A DNA stretch of 64,000 bases, from NCBI GenBank assembly GCA_021770065.1, contig JAETRR010000007.1, forward strand, positions 1-64,000, written 5' to 3'. The notes below the pieces were generated by a model. That model did no database searches, was not told the origin of the DNA, and saw only the letters and a list, made by a program, of their open reading frames with translations. The DNA comes from Lachnoclostridium sp. (GTDB lineage: Bacteria; Bacillota; Clostridia; Lachnospirales; Lachnospiraceae). How positions within the stretch are numbered: the stretch's first letter is position 1; each line of letters starts with the position of its first letter. The translations under genes and the position numbers were made by a program. Positions 35,005 to 43,800 of this stretch are shown in pieces.

Positions 35005-36252
35005 ATGAAAAATAAAGATTTAGAGAATATAAAAGTAATAGCAGGGGGCGTCACGGCAGCCGGAGGCTTTGAGGCGGCAGCGGCAGCGGCGGAGATTAAG
35101 TATAAAGGACGGACGGATATGGCACTTATCTACAGCCGGACACCCTGCCGGGCAGCCGGAACCTTTACCACGAATATTGTGAAAGCAGCTCCGGTAAAAT
35201 GGGATCAGAAGATTGTGTCGGAATCTCCCTTTGTACAGGCGGTGGTGGTCAATTCGGGAATCGCCAATGCCTGTACGGGAGCGCAGGGGTACGGTTATTG
35301 TAAGGAGACGGCCGGGGAATGTGCGAAGGCACTGGGTGTTCCGGAAGATGCCGTACTGGTTGCTTCTACAGGAGTTATCGGCATGCAGCTTCCTATTGAG
35401 CGGCTGAAAAAGGGAATCTCCCTGTTAAAGGAAGCAAAAGGCAGTACGGCGGATCATGGGACGGCAGCTGCCAAGGCCATTATGACTACGGATACAGTGC
35501 ACAAGGAGATAGCGGTACAGACGGAGCTGGGAGGAAAAACCGTGACCGTCGGCGGCATGTGCAAAGGATCCGGAATGATTCATCCCAATATGTGCACCAT
35601 GCTTGCATTTGTGACTACGGATGCCTGCATTTCCAAAGAAATGCTGCAAAGGGCCGTAAGTGAGGATGTGAAGGATACCTTTAATATGATTTCTGTGGAC
35701 GGGGATACTTCCACCAACGACACCTTGCTGGTTCTTGCCAACGGGACGGCAGAAAATCCGGAGATAACGGAGGAAAATGAGGACTACAGACAGTTCGCGG
35801 CGGCTCTGAATACGGTGAATACGTATCTGGCAAAGAAAATGGCAGGAGACGGCGAGGGGGCGACAGCTCTCTTTGAAGTAAAGATTGCGGGAGCAAGGAC
35901 AAAGGAGGATGCGGTGACCTTAAGCAAATCTGTGGTGACCTCCAGTCTGGTGAAGGCGGCCATCTACGGCCACGATGCCAACTGGGGCCGGATTCTCTGT
36001 GCCATGGGTTATTCCGGGGTAGAGTTTGACCCGGAGAGGGTAGATCTTTTCTTTGAGAGTGCGGCCGGAAAGATTCAGATTATTGAAAACGGCGTGGCGG
36101 TGAACTACAGCGAGGAGGAAGCGACCCGGATTATTTCAGAGCCGGAGGTGACAGCCCTGGCGGACGTGAAGATGGGGGATGCCGAAGCTACGGCGTGGGG
36201 ATGTGATCTTACTTATGATTATGTGAAGATTAATGCGGATTACCGGTCGTAA
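35005..36252 (+). CDS. argJ: Glutamate N-acetyltransferase / amino-acid N-acetyltransferase (ArgJ)
   Basis: 415 residues. The autoprocessing site KGSGMIHPNMCTMLAF holds Thr after Ala/Met in the family (here the cleavage Thr follows MLAFVTTDA by alignment to the usual GATML motif: CTML). The C-terminal half has DGDTSTNDT and GRILCAMGYSG. It moves the acetyl group from N-acetylornithine to glutamate, closing the arginine cycle. Whether it also uses acetyl-CoA cannot be told. argB and argD are not in the window. Confidence 0.94.
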   Translation: MKNKDLENIKVIAGGVTAAGGFEAAAAAAEIKYKGRTDMALIYSRTPCRAAGTFTTNIVKAAPVKWDQKIVSESPFVQAVVVNSGIANACTGAQGYGYCKETAGECAKALGVPEDAVLVASTGVIGMQLPIERLKKGISLLKEAKGSTADHGTAAAKAIMTTDTVHKEIAVQTELGGKTVTVGGMCKGSGMIHPNMCTMLAFVTTDACISKEMLQRAVSEDVKDTFNMISVDGDTSTNDTLLVLANGTAENPEITEENEDYRQFAAALNTVNTYLAKKMAGDGEGATALFEVKIAGARTKEDAVTLSKSVVTSSLVKAAIYGHDANWGRILCAMGYSGVEFDPERVDLFFESAAGKIQIIENGVAVNYSEEEATRIISEPEVTALADVKMGDAEATAWGCDLTYDYVKINADYRS

Positions 36253-36352
36253 AGAAGCAGGCAGAAAATGAAAGCTGAAAAGAATTGCCCTCAATAAAAT
36301 TCCCGGATACTGTACGGATACTGGCATAGAGAGTGGGAAAGGAACGGAAAAG

Positions 36353-37117
36353 ATGGAGAACCAGTTTTCAAGGACACAACTGTTATTAGGCCGGGAGGCC
36401 ATGGAGCGGCTTGCAGGGGCAAGAGTGGCTGTATTCGGAATCGGCGGTGTCGGGGGATATGTATGCGAAGCCCTCGTGCGAAGCGGTGTGGGAGCTTTTG
36501 ACCTGATTGATAATGACAAAGTTTCTCTGACGAATCTGAACCGCCAGATTATCGCAACCAGAAAAACCCTTGGAAGATATAAGACAGAGGTTATGAGAGA
36601 GCGGATGCTGGACATCAATCCGGAGGCAGAGATACGCATATATCAGTGCTTTTTCCTGCCGGAGAATGCACACGAATTCGATTTTGAAGTGTATGATTAT
36701 GTGGTGGATGCAGTGGATACCGTCACGGCCAAGATTGAGATTATCCTTAAGGCACAAAAAGCAGGCGTTCCGGTTATCAGTTCTATGGGTGCGGGGAATA
36801 AGCTGGAGGCCGGCGGATTCCGGGCGGCCGATATCTATGAGACGAAGATATGTCCCCTGGCAAAGGTGATGAGGCGCGAGCTGAAAAAGCGGGGGGTTGA
36901 GAAGCTTAAAGTGGTGTATTCCGAGGAAGAACCGAGAAAGCCTGTTTATGAGGAAGCAGGGGACAAAGTGACGGAGAGCGGTAGACTGCCGGAAGGAGGG
37001 GATCCCTGTGCGAAACGCAGGGATATTCCGGGCAGTGCGGCCTTTGTTCCCTCGGCGGCCGGCCTGGTTATAGCCGGGGAGGTGGTAAAGGATCTGACAG
37101 CACGAGAGCGTGATTAG
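36353..37117 (+). CDS. tcdA: tRNA threonylcarbamoyladenosine dehydratase (TcdA/CsdL)
   Basis: 254 residues of the ThiF/MoeB/HesA E1-like family. ATP-binding GIGGVGGYVCEALVRSG, LINRQI-type LNRQIIATRKTLG, and the TcdA-type C-terminus (CPLAKVMRRELKKRGV; PSAAGLVIAGEVVKDL). It cyclises t6A to ct6A at position 37 of ANN-decoding tRNAs. AAAGGAACGG lies before the ATG. Start of a short run of unlinked genes. Confidence 0.92.
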   Translation: MENQFSRTQLLLGREAMERLAGARVAVFGIGGVGGYVCEALVRSGVGAFDLIDNDKVSLTNLNRQIIATRKTLGRYKTEVMRERMLDINPEAEIRIYQCFFLPENAHEFDFEVYDYVVDAVDTVTAKIEIILKAQKAGVPVISSMGAGNKLEAGGFRAADIYETKICPLAKVMRRELKKRGVEKLKVVYSEEEPRKPVYEEAGDKVTESGRLPEGGDPCAKRRDIPGSAAFVPSAAGLVIAGEVVKDLTARERD

Positions 37118-37121
37118 AGCA

Positions 37122-37241
37122 TTGACAATAAAGCATATTTCCGTTAATATTGACATATGAATAAGCCAGTGGCATAGAACTGATTGGGTTGGTCGAAAGA
37201 CCCTGGTCTACCGAGTGACGGGGAATTTCCCCGTCATTTTT
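37122..37241 (+). ncRNA. Candidate structured small RNA or attenuator leader
   Basis: Near-consensus promoter TTGACA (37122-37127), 17 nt, TAATAT (37145-37150). From a start near 37157 about 85 nt run to an intrinsic terminator (37217-37241). In between is the tetraloop hairpin GGTC-GAAA-GACC and a possible CTGGT/ACCGAG stem with one bulge. The next gene (nucleotidyltransferase) begins 33 nt after the terminator, so this is either an independent RNA or a leader with an attenuator. I could not match it to a known riboswitch class. Confidence 0.5.
37217..37241 (+). terminator. Intrinsic terminator
   Basis: GACGGGG (37217-37223) and CCCCGTC (37229-37235) with a 5-nt loop, followed by ATTTTTT. 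A textbook terminator placed before, not after, a gene. Confidence 0.88.
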
Positions 37242-37273
37242 TCTTCCACGCTAAGTTATGGAGGTGATTTGAT

Positions 37274-37564
37274 ATGCCGGATATTAATGAAATTAAGGAG
37301 ATAGTTGTTCCTATCGCATATTCATATGGGGTAAAAAGATTATATCTGTTTGGCTCCTATGCAAAAGGCACGGCAAGCGAGAAAAGTGATGTCGATTTAC
37401 TTGTGGAAAAAGGCAAGCCTATGTCCTTGCTTAAACTCTCCGGAATGCGCCAGATGTTTCAGGAGGCACTGAATCTTTCGGTTGATTTAGTCACCACGGC
37501 GGGAATTGCGGATGACTTTAGGAAAGAAATAGCCGGAACGGAGATATTGTTGTATGAAGAGTAA
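37274..37564 (+). CDS. Minimal nucleotidyltransferase antitoxin (MntA-like)
   Basis: 96 residues. The catalytic pattern G27-S-Y-A...S-D39-V-D41 is the polymerase-beta-type nucleotidyltransferase motif GSx10DxD. Family knowledge: MntA puts AMP groups on a Tyr of its HEPN partner and so silences it. GGAGGTGA lies 7 nt before the ATG. It overlaps the HEPN gene by 11 nt, the usual order. Confidence 0.88.
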   Translation: MPDINEIKEIVVPIAYSYGVKRLYLFGSYAKGTASEKSDVDLLVEKGKPMSLLKLSGMRQMFQEALNLSVDLVTTAGIADDFRKEIAGTEILLYEE

Positions 37565-37904
37565 AGATGTAATTATCCTCAACAAGATTTTGGACTATTG
37601 CAGACAGTTAGATGAAGCATGTGATATGTTTGATAATGATTACAATAACTTTGTGGGAAATTCAGTTTTTCAAAATGCCTGCTGTATGTGTATTTTGCAG
37701 ATAGGGGAGTTATGCAAAGTAATATCAGAGGAATTGAGAATGCAGGAAAAAGTTGTTCCGTGGAAAGAATGGTGTGGAATTAGGGATATTTTTGCACATC
37801 AGTATTCAAATTTGGACTGTCAGTCAGCATGGGATACTATACAGCATGATCTCCCGGAATTGAAAACAGACATAAGCAGGGTCTTAAAAGAGAATGGAAA
37901 GTGA
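37554..37904 (+). CDS. HEPN domain toxin (HepT-like, DUF86)
   Basis: 116 residues, all-helical. The RNase motif R-x4-H-x-Y is complete as R77-DIFA-H82-Q-Y84; Tyr84 is the predicted AMP target. N-terminal helix and central CILQIGELCKVISEEL are typical of DUF86. With MntA it forms a toxin-antitoxin pair whose toxin cuts RNA. It stands at the edge of the SIR2-STAND genes, consistent with a defence region. Confidence 0.88.
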   Translation: MKSKDVIILNKILDYCRQLDEACDMFDNDYNNFVGNSVFQNACCMCILQIGELCKVISEELRMQEKVVPWKEWCGIRDIFAHQYSNLDCQSAWDTIQHDLPELKTDISRVLKENGK

Positions 37905-37942
37905 CATAATGGGCAGCAATCGGGTAAAATAGTATTGGCTTG

Positions 37943-37980
37943 GCGAGGTTCATCACGGTGGGTGGTGGACCTCGCTTTTT
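37943..37980. terminator. Intrinsic terminator after the toxin-antitoxin pair
   Basis: GCGAGGT (37943-37949) pairs with ACCTCGC (37969-37975), followed by TTTTT on the plus strand. The 19-nt loop is long. It lies between convergent genes. Confidence 0.7.
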
Positions 37981-37989
37981 GGTGCTTTT

Positions 37990-40854
37990 CTAAATCCGGA
38001 TCCGGGGAGGCGGTAAAGGATCTGGCTGGACTTTAAGCTTTCCTTCCTTAAACTTTGAAACAACCATGAAGCTCCACCGATCAGAAAGGAATTCATACAG
38101 ATCCTGTGATACATTGTAAAAGCACATGGGATTCCGGGTATTTTCCGGCACGTGTTCGAAGTCCTCGGCATTTCCCATACTCTGGAGAACATCTGCGATT
38201 CCGTGCAGATCGGAATTGCTTCTGTAAAGCACATAGGCATCAGAAAGCCAGTCAAAACAGGTTTCCCGTATGGCAGTATCATTTTCACTGATCCCTCTCT
38301 GACAATAGAGATCGGCAATATCTCTCATAACATCCGCGCGCTGCTGCAGGTACTGGTGGGGAAACTTATTGTAATAATCCAGAGAGGCATGATAAGCTCT
38401 CAGGGCATTATTATAGTAGAAGGTTTCCCTTTCTGGAATGTCCTGCTTTTTTGTACGGAGGTACATCCGGTTTTCCCAATGATACTGGCTCATCTTAAAC
38501 AGGTATTCTCCTAACCGGTGATACCACTGGGCCCATAAATCTTCATACAAATTACCTGTCACCCTGCTCCGGTCTTTTAAAAGCCTTTTAGCCTTCTGAA
38601 TGCTGGAAAGCATACTGTGCAGCACGCCCAGCTGTTCCCGGCAGCGGATCTGTTTCTTTTCACAGCGTTCCATTTCTACTATGGAGCTGATCCGGCCGTG
38701 GATTTTGCTCTCAAAGAGGTATAGTTCAAAACCCAGATCGAATATCTTCTTCGGAATCAGGGAAAGTCCCTGATTGGTGGTCTCGCGGACAGCCTCATCA
38801 AAAAACGCTTTGGCTTCCCTGCATTTATCCAGGGCAAGTCTTTGTTTCCTTATATCAGAGCCCTGGCTTTCTATCATGCTTTTTGTCTGATAAATAATCA
38901 TTTTCAGATAAAGGGTATTCTGCATTTCTTTTTTGTCCAGGGGAAAGCATGCCGGTTTCAGGGGCAGCAGATTCTCTGTCATCTGTTTTTCAATATCGTC
39001 TATATTCGGCGGAACTACACGGCTTTCCAGAAGGAGATGGTACAACAGCTCCGGTTTCCACTGGAGATCCCGGGGGTCATTCAGCTCGTTCAGCTTATGT
39101 ATAATGGTTTTGATTTCCGTTTCCAGCAGAGAGCGTATGTGATTGTATCCCTCCGATTTGTCAGTCAGTATCTTTAACAGCTTTTGGAACATCTGCACAA
39201 AAATACGATGAAGTTCCTCCTCTGTCATAAGGTAATGGGAAAAAGCATCGCTGGAAAGGGAAAAATAGTTTTTGTCCAGAGGATAAAAATAGCTGTCATC
39301 AAGCTGGTGCTCGATTTCCTCGATACAGCGGCTCATTTTTACCTTGCCCGGATTGGAGCCTGCGGTCTTCATAATGATATCCGCATACTCCATCCTTCTC
39401 TGCAGATGCGCCCGGTAGTGCCTCTGAATGTAAATTCCGCTGTTGGTAAGCTGAAAGCCTGCCAGCTTCCACGCCCGCAGCTCTTCGGGACTTTCGGAAA
39501 GCAGCAATAGGAAGCCCAAAGGAAAACCTTCCCCGTAGGAAGAAAGAATCTGCAGCAGTTCTATGCTCTTTTTGTCCAGACCGGCCAGAAGGAGTTCCTG
39601 CAGGGCATCTTCGCTGCAGCGGATGTCATCCCAGGTTTTGTCCGGCCCTGGAAGTTTTTTTAAGTCATAAAAGTCCGCTTTGTTATTGGCGAGCATGGAA
39701 AAGAGATGGATGCCCTTTTCGCTCCATGGCTGCCCCGCCTGTGAACCGTTTTCCGGCTTCAGAATCTGTTCCTCAAGAATGTACCGTTCATTTTCCGAGA
39801 TACTGTTTTTGGGACGCCTGGTATAAAGCTTCCAGAACAGCCGGGCCGCATTCTTATCATCCAGAGGGCGGTTGGATGCCTTCCGCCTGGCAGCGGCAGA
39901 CTTTTTCTTCTTTTTTCTGCACAGTGCAGCGGAAAAGGAATCCAGTTCATTAAGATAATTTTCCGTAAGTGGGACGGGTGTAATATGGTAAGCGTCCCAG
40001 CCCTTTTTGGGCCGGCCCGGTTCCAGGAGCAGGTACCGTTTGAGGGAATCTTTTGGAGTTTTCTCCAGCAAATAGGAAATTCCGGGAGCAAAGGGGAGTC
40101 CGCAGCTGTCCAGAAAGAAAGTGTCGGCGCCAAGAAACAGCAGGTTTTTGCTGCAGAATAATTTTTCCAGGAGCAGCCGGGTACAGGGCATTCCGGTTTC
40201 ATTTTCCGGATAGTATAATTCAAAGTCATCCCGGGACAAAAGCATCTGCCGGGGTTCACGGCAGCTCCCATACAGCTTGAAGATAATAGATTCCTGATTC
40301 CGGAAATAAGCATCTATGTCCTCAAGCGGAGCGTCCTCTCTGTATTCTCTCCATCTGTTCCATTTAGGAGAGGTGGCAACGGAATAAGGAGTCCATACAT
40401 TCTCATCTGCAGGCATGGAATTTTTATTCTCCCAAAATGCCTCTATCTGTTCATCCTGGCAGATGGTCAGAATAATTCCCGAAAAAGTGCCGAAAAAATT
40501 TTCCGGCCTAAGGGACAGTTTTTCCAGGTTGATCTGTTCTTTCTGCTTAAAAATGCCGGCGTACTCTTCTCTGCGCTTCTGAAAGAAAGCTTTGCTGTCA
40601 TCCAGGGAGCCGGTATCATTCCAGGTATCGCCGAAGAGCTTGTCAGCCAGGCTTATGTAATCTCTTTTGTGAACATACCGGTAGAAAGAAGCATGCGCAC
40701 AGAGCTGTTCCTGGTACAGGGCAGCCAGTTCCAGTATCCGGCGCTTCCGCTCATGCGCCGTTACGGAAGAAAAGGGATCTCCCAGGATCAGGACCCACTG
40801 TTTCGGATCCTGCTTTATTTTCTTTGCCAGTTCCTGTAAGGAATCTTCTGCCAT
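37990..40854 (-). CDS. Degenerate-SIR2 (pseudo-SIR2) and TPR-like protein, partner of the SIR2-STAND protein
   Basis: 954 residues. The first ~330 align by eye with the SIR2 domain of the gene upstream but every key position differs: GAGIS is GDPFS (25-29), TTNYDN is LTICQDEQIEAF region (129-140), KIHGS with the catalytic His is KLYGS (Tyr195), while the end LLFLGADTFFLD still matches LLFLGYGLKKD. A very basic Lys/Arg stretch follows near 315. No Walker A is found where the partner has one. A winged-helix-like part (LLQILSSYGEGFPLGFLLLL) and helical repeats to the end resemble the partner. One base separates its ATG from the upstream stop. Probably a non-catalytic subunit. Confidence 0.72.
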   Translation of the reverse strand: MAEDSLQELAKKIKQDPKQWVLILGDPFSSVTAHERKRRILELAALYQEQLCAHASFYRYVHKRDYISLADKLFGDTWNDTGSLDDSKAFFQKRREEYAGIFKQKEQINLEKLSLRPENFFGTFSGIILTICQDEQIEAFWENKNSMPADENVWTPYSVATSPKWNRWREYREDAPLEDIDAYFRNQESIIFKLYGSCREPRQMLLSRDDFELYYPENETGMPCTRLLLEKLFCSKNLLFLGADTFFLDSCGLPFAPGISYLLEKTPKDSLKRYLLLEPGRPKKGWDAYHITPVPLTENYLNELDSFSAALCRKKKKKSAAARRKASNRPLDDKNAARLFWKLYTRRPKNSISENERYILEEQILKPENGSQAGQPWSEKGIHLFSMLANNKADFYDLKKLPGPDKTWDDIRCSEDALQELLLAGLDKKSIELLQILSSYGEGFPLGFLLLLSESPEELRAWKLAGFQLTNSGIYIQRHYRAHLQRRMEYADIIMKTAGSNPGKVKMSRCIEEIEHQLDDSYFYPLDKNYFSLSSDAFSHYLMTEEELHRIFVQMFQKLLKILTDKSEGYNHIRSLLETEIKTIIHKLNELNDPRDLQWKPELLYHLLLESRVVPPNIDDIEKQMTENLLPLKPACFPLDKKEMQNTLYLKMIIYQTKSMIESQGSDIRKQRLALDKCREAKAFFDEAVRETTNQGLSLIPKKIFDLGFELYLFESKIHGRISSIVEMERCEKKQIRCREQLGVLHSMLSSIQKAKRLLKDRSRVTGNLYEDLWAQWYHRLGEYLFKMSQYHWENRMYLRTKKQDIPERETFYYNNALRAYHASLDYYNKFPHQYLQQRADVMRDIADLYCQRGISENDTAIRETCFDWLSDAYVLYRSNSDLHGIADVLQSMGNAEDFEHVPENTRNPMCFYNVSQDLYEFLSDRWSFMVVSKFKEGKLKVQPDPLPPPRIRI

Positions 40855-40855
40855 G

Positions 40856-43800
40856 TCAGCTCCTCCCTTCTTTCTCTAAGAATTGTTTCCAGGATTCAAT
40901 TTTCTGCCGGATAGCTACTACTTTTTCTTCATTGCCCTGTTTTTCCCACAGTTTAATGCTTTCCATCCACTGGTTCAGCGCCCGGTGCCGGGAAGCCGGA
41001 TCTCCCAGCTCCTCATATCCATATCCCAGATAATCCAGTGTATCGGCAAGCCCTCTTATATCTCCGAGCCAGCGGTAGAGTTCTGCGGCCAGGCCATAGA
41101 CGGCTTCCAGAGCTTCTTTATTCCGAATTCCATAGACCCTCAGACAGGTTTCCATTGCCTGAAGGATGTTGGCCATTCCCCTCCAGTTTATATTACTGCA
41201 GTAATGGAGAAATCCCTGCAGGTAGCACCCGGCAGCGTCAGAAAACCAGGCTTTGCCCGGTTCCAGGGCCGTCTGATACCGGACAATGAGATCGCCCTTG
41301 CATTTCCACAGGTAAGCGCTTCCGGTTTTATCCTGAATCTCTGTATATAAGACTTCGGAATCCAGATAATGCTGCTTTATCGTATCAAAAGCAGCCTCCT
41401 GGGAATGCTCATAGAGCATTTCCCCTATGCGCTGATGATAATAGGCAATTCCCCACGTATCTTTTAGTTCCCGGAAGATGTCAAGGCAGTCTGCCGCATC
41501 GGACTTCCAGCTGTTGTCACCGGTATAGTAATACATTCTGGTAAGCAGAGTCCGGGCCTTAATGCGGCGGCATTCCCGGTATGCATCGGGATTGCTTTCC
41601 CGGTCCAATACGGTGAGCATTTGTTCATGGCATAAATCAATACAGCGGCTGTAATAATGCAGGGCTTCCTCACGGCTGCCCAGAAGCCGGTGGATATCCC
41701 CCATATCACGTGTCAGCTCGGCCAGTTTATAGAGCTCCTGTTCAGCCCAGGCAGGATGCTGCTTTCTTTTGTCCTCCAGGATCTGAAGAAGCCTGGAAAC
41801 CAGCGGAAAGGCATGGCTCGGCACATAGTGGTAATGGTGGGAAAAGCGGTATCCGATTTCTATAATATCTGCAATCCTGGCTTCATTGCAGGACTCATGG
41901 GAAAGGCATATACAGAGAAAACGGATGACGGTTTCTATTTCATAATGGAGCACCATGCCGAGCCGCTGGTAACTGTCCGGATGCAGGGCATCTGCAGGAA
42001 TGCAGCTTAAGGATTTTAATACATCCAGGATATTCCAGACAGGATCGGGAAGAATCTGCCTGGAGGCGTCCGGAAGCTCATTCAGTTCTTCAAGCTCTTT
42101 CCATACGTAAGCTCTCAGCTCATCCTCCCACTCGTGCATCAGGTATCCCCGGAAGCAGTCCAGGCCATATCCTTTTTCCTTTAAGTTCCGGATATCCTGC
42201 TCAAAGCTGCTGCCGATTTGCTCACATCCCTCACAGCCTGATTTTTGGACAATGGGAAGAAAATACTGCTTTACACAGGCAGTCATATTCTCAAACAGAA
42301 TATTCTGCTTTTTATTCTCCTGCTCCTCACATAAGCCGATGTTTTTCATGTACGTTAAGGTTTTTTCCGTCAGTCTCCGGCTTTTGTAGGATGCTTCATT
42401 TTCAAAACGGATGCTTCCGCCGGCCTCGGCCTCAAAAAGTGCTTCAAAAAACTGCGTGGGAAAGGGTCCCGGGTAGCTTCCCAGGATGCCCCAGATCCAC
42501 AGAATATTGTCGCGGATATCTTTCTTTTCGGATTCCTCTTTTTTTTCGTAGTAATGGTGCTGCTCCAGAAGGTGGTTCCAGAGAATCCGCGTCAGAGTCT
42601 GTTCTCCCCTGTCGCCGGGCCGGTGGTAGAGAAGCCATTCCTCCAAAAGGCTTGTAAGGTCATTTTTGCTGTTGGCATATTTCCCGAGAAGGTCAATGGA
42701 AGAGGGCTGGAATTCCTGCCGGGCAAAGAGCTCGCTTACTACCTTTTTTTCCAGATAAGTGATGTCCCGGTTCTGCTGGGAAATGCAGGCGCTGAAGAAA
42801 ACCTTCTGTGCCTCTTCTTTTTTCAATTCGCCCAGATGCCAGGTATAGCAGGGAATTCCGTCCGGATAATTGCGGCAGATAAAAATTACCCGGGTTTTGT
42901 GTTCCTTCCAGTATTTTAAAAGCTTTTTGATAGTTTCCCACAATTCGGGATGACTGTCATCCTCCTTCAGATAATCTATGGAGTCCAGAATCAGAACACT
43001 CCGCCAATAGACGCCGCAGTGTTCAGAGATGCTTCTGGCAAAGCTTTTCCAGCTGGCCGGAGTAAAGGTCTGAAGCCCGGTCATATTCAGTTCCTGGTAA
43101 ATCCGTATGCAGAATTCATTCCATGTTTTGCAGTTGGTCAGGGAGATGTAAAAAAACTGCATGGCATTGCTGTTCCCCTTTTGCAAATCCTGTATACTCC
43201 GGCAGAGTGTGCTTTTCCCTGCACCGTTCTTGCCTGTAATAGCAATCAGGGGGCATTCCGATGAGGAGTTCAGCAGTTTCCATATCTGCATAGCTTCCTG
43301 GCGGCGGACATACTCCTCTTTGTGAGATTCCCACATCTGACGGCGTCTGAGCTGTATTTTGGAGAGCTGTACAGGCTCTTTGAAACGATCGGGATCCCAC
43401 AGGAATTCAAGGGGCTGCGGATATCCTTTTTTCCTTCGGGCCAGATTTTCCAGCAAAAGTCCCAGAAAATAGTTAAAATAGATATCTTTGCTTTCTTTCT
43501 CGCCGAATCCGAATTTCAGCAGGATATGCCAGTCGAAATAAATGGGACGGATGTTGTAGATTCTTGTTAATTCCGGTACATCTTCCGTGTCCGGTATTTT
43601 TTCCTCTAAGGGAAGGAACGTAAAGTGGGGGCCGGATCTGTGAGCCGGATCTTCTTTCAGTTCTTTTAAGACATCCATAACCCGATCTTTTTTGAGGCCG
43701 TATCCAAGAAACAGAAGGGTACTTTGGGTAAAGATCTTTTTTAAAAGCTCTAGCCTCTCGCCCTGATAGGCCTGTTCATAGCCCTTGGGAAACAGAGCAA

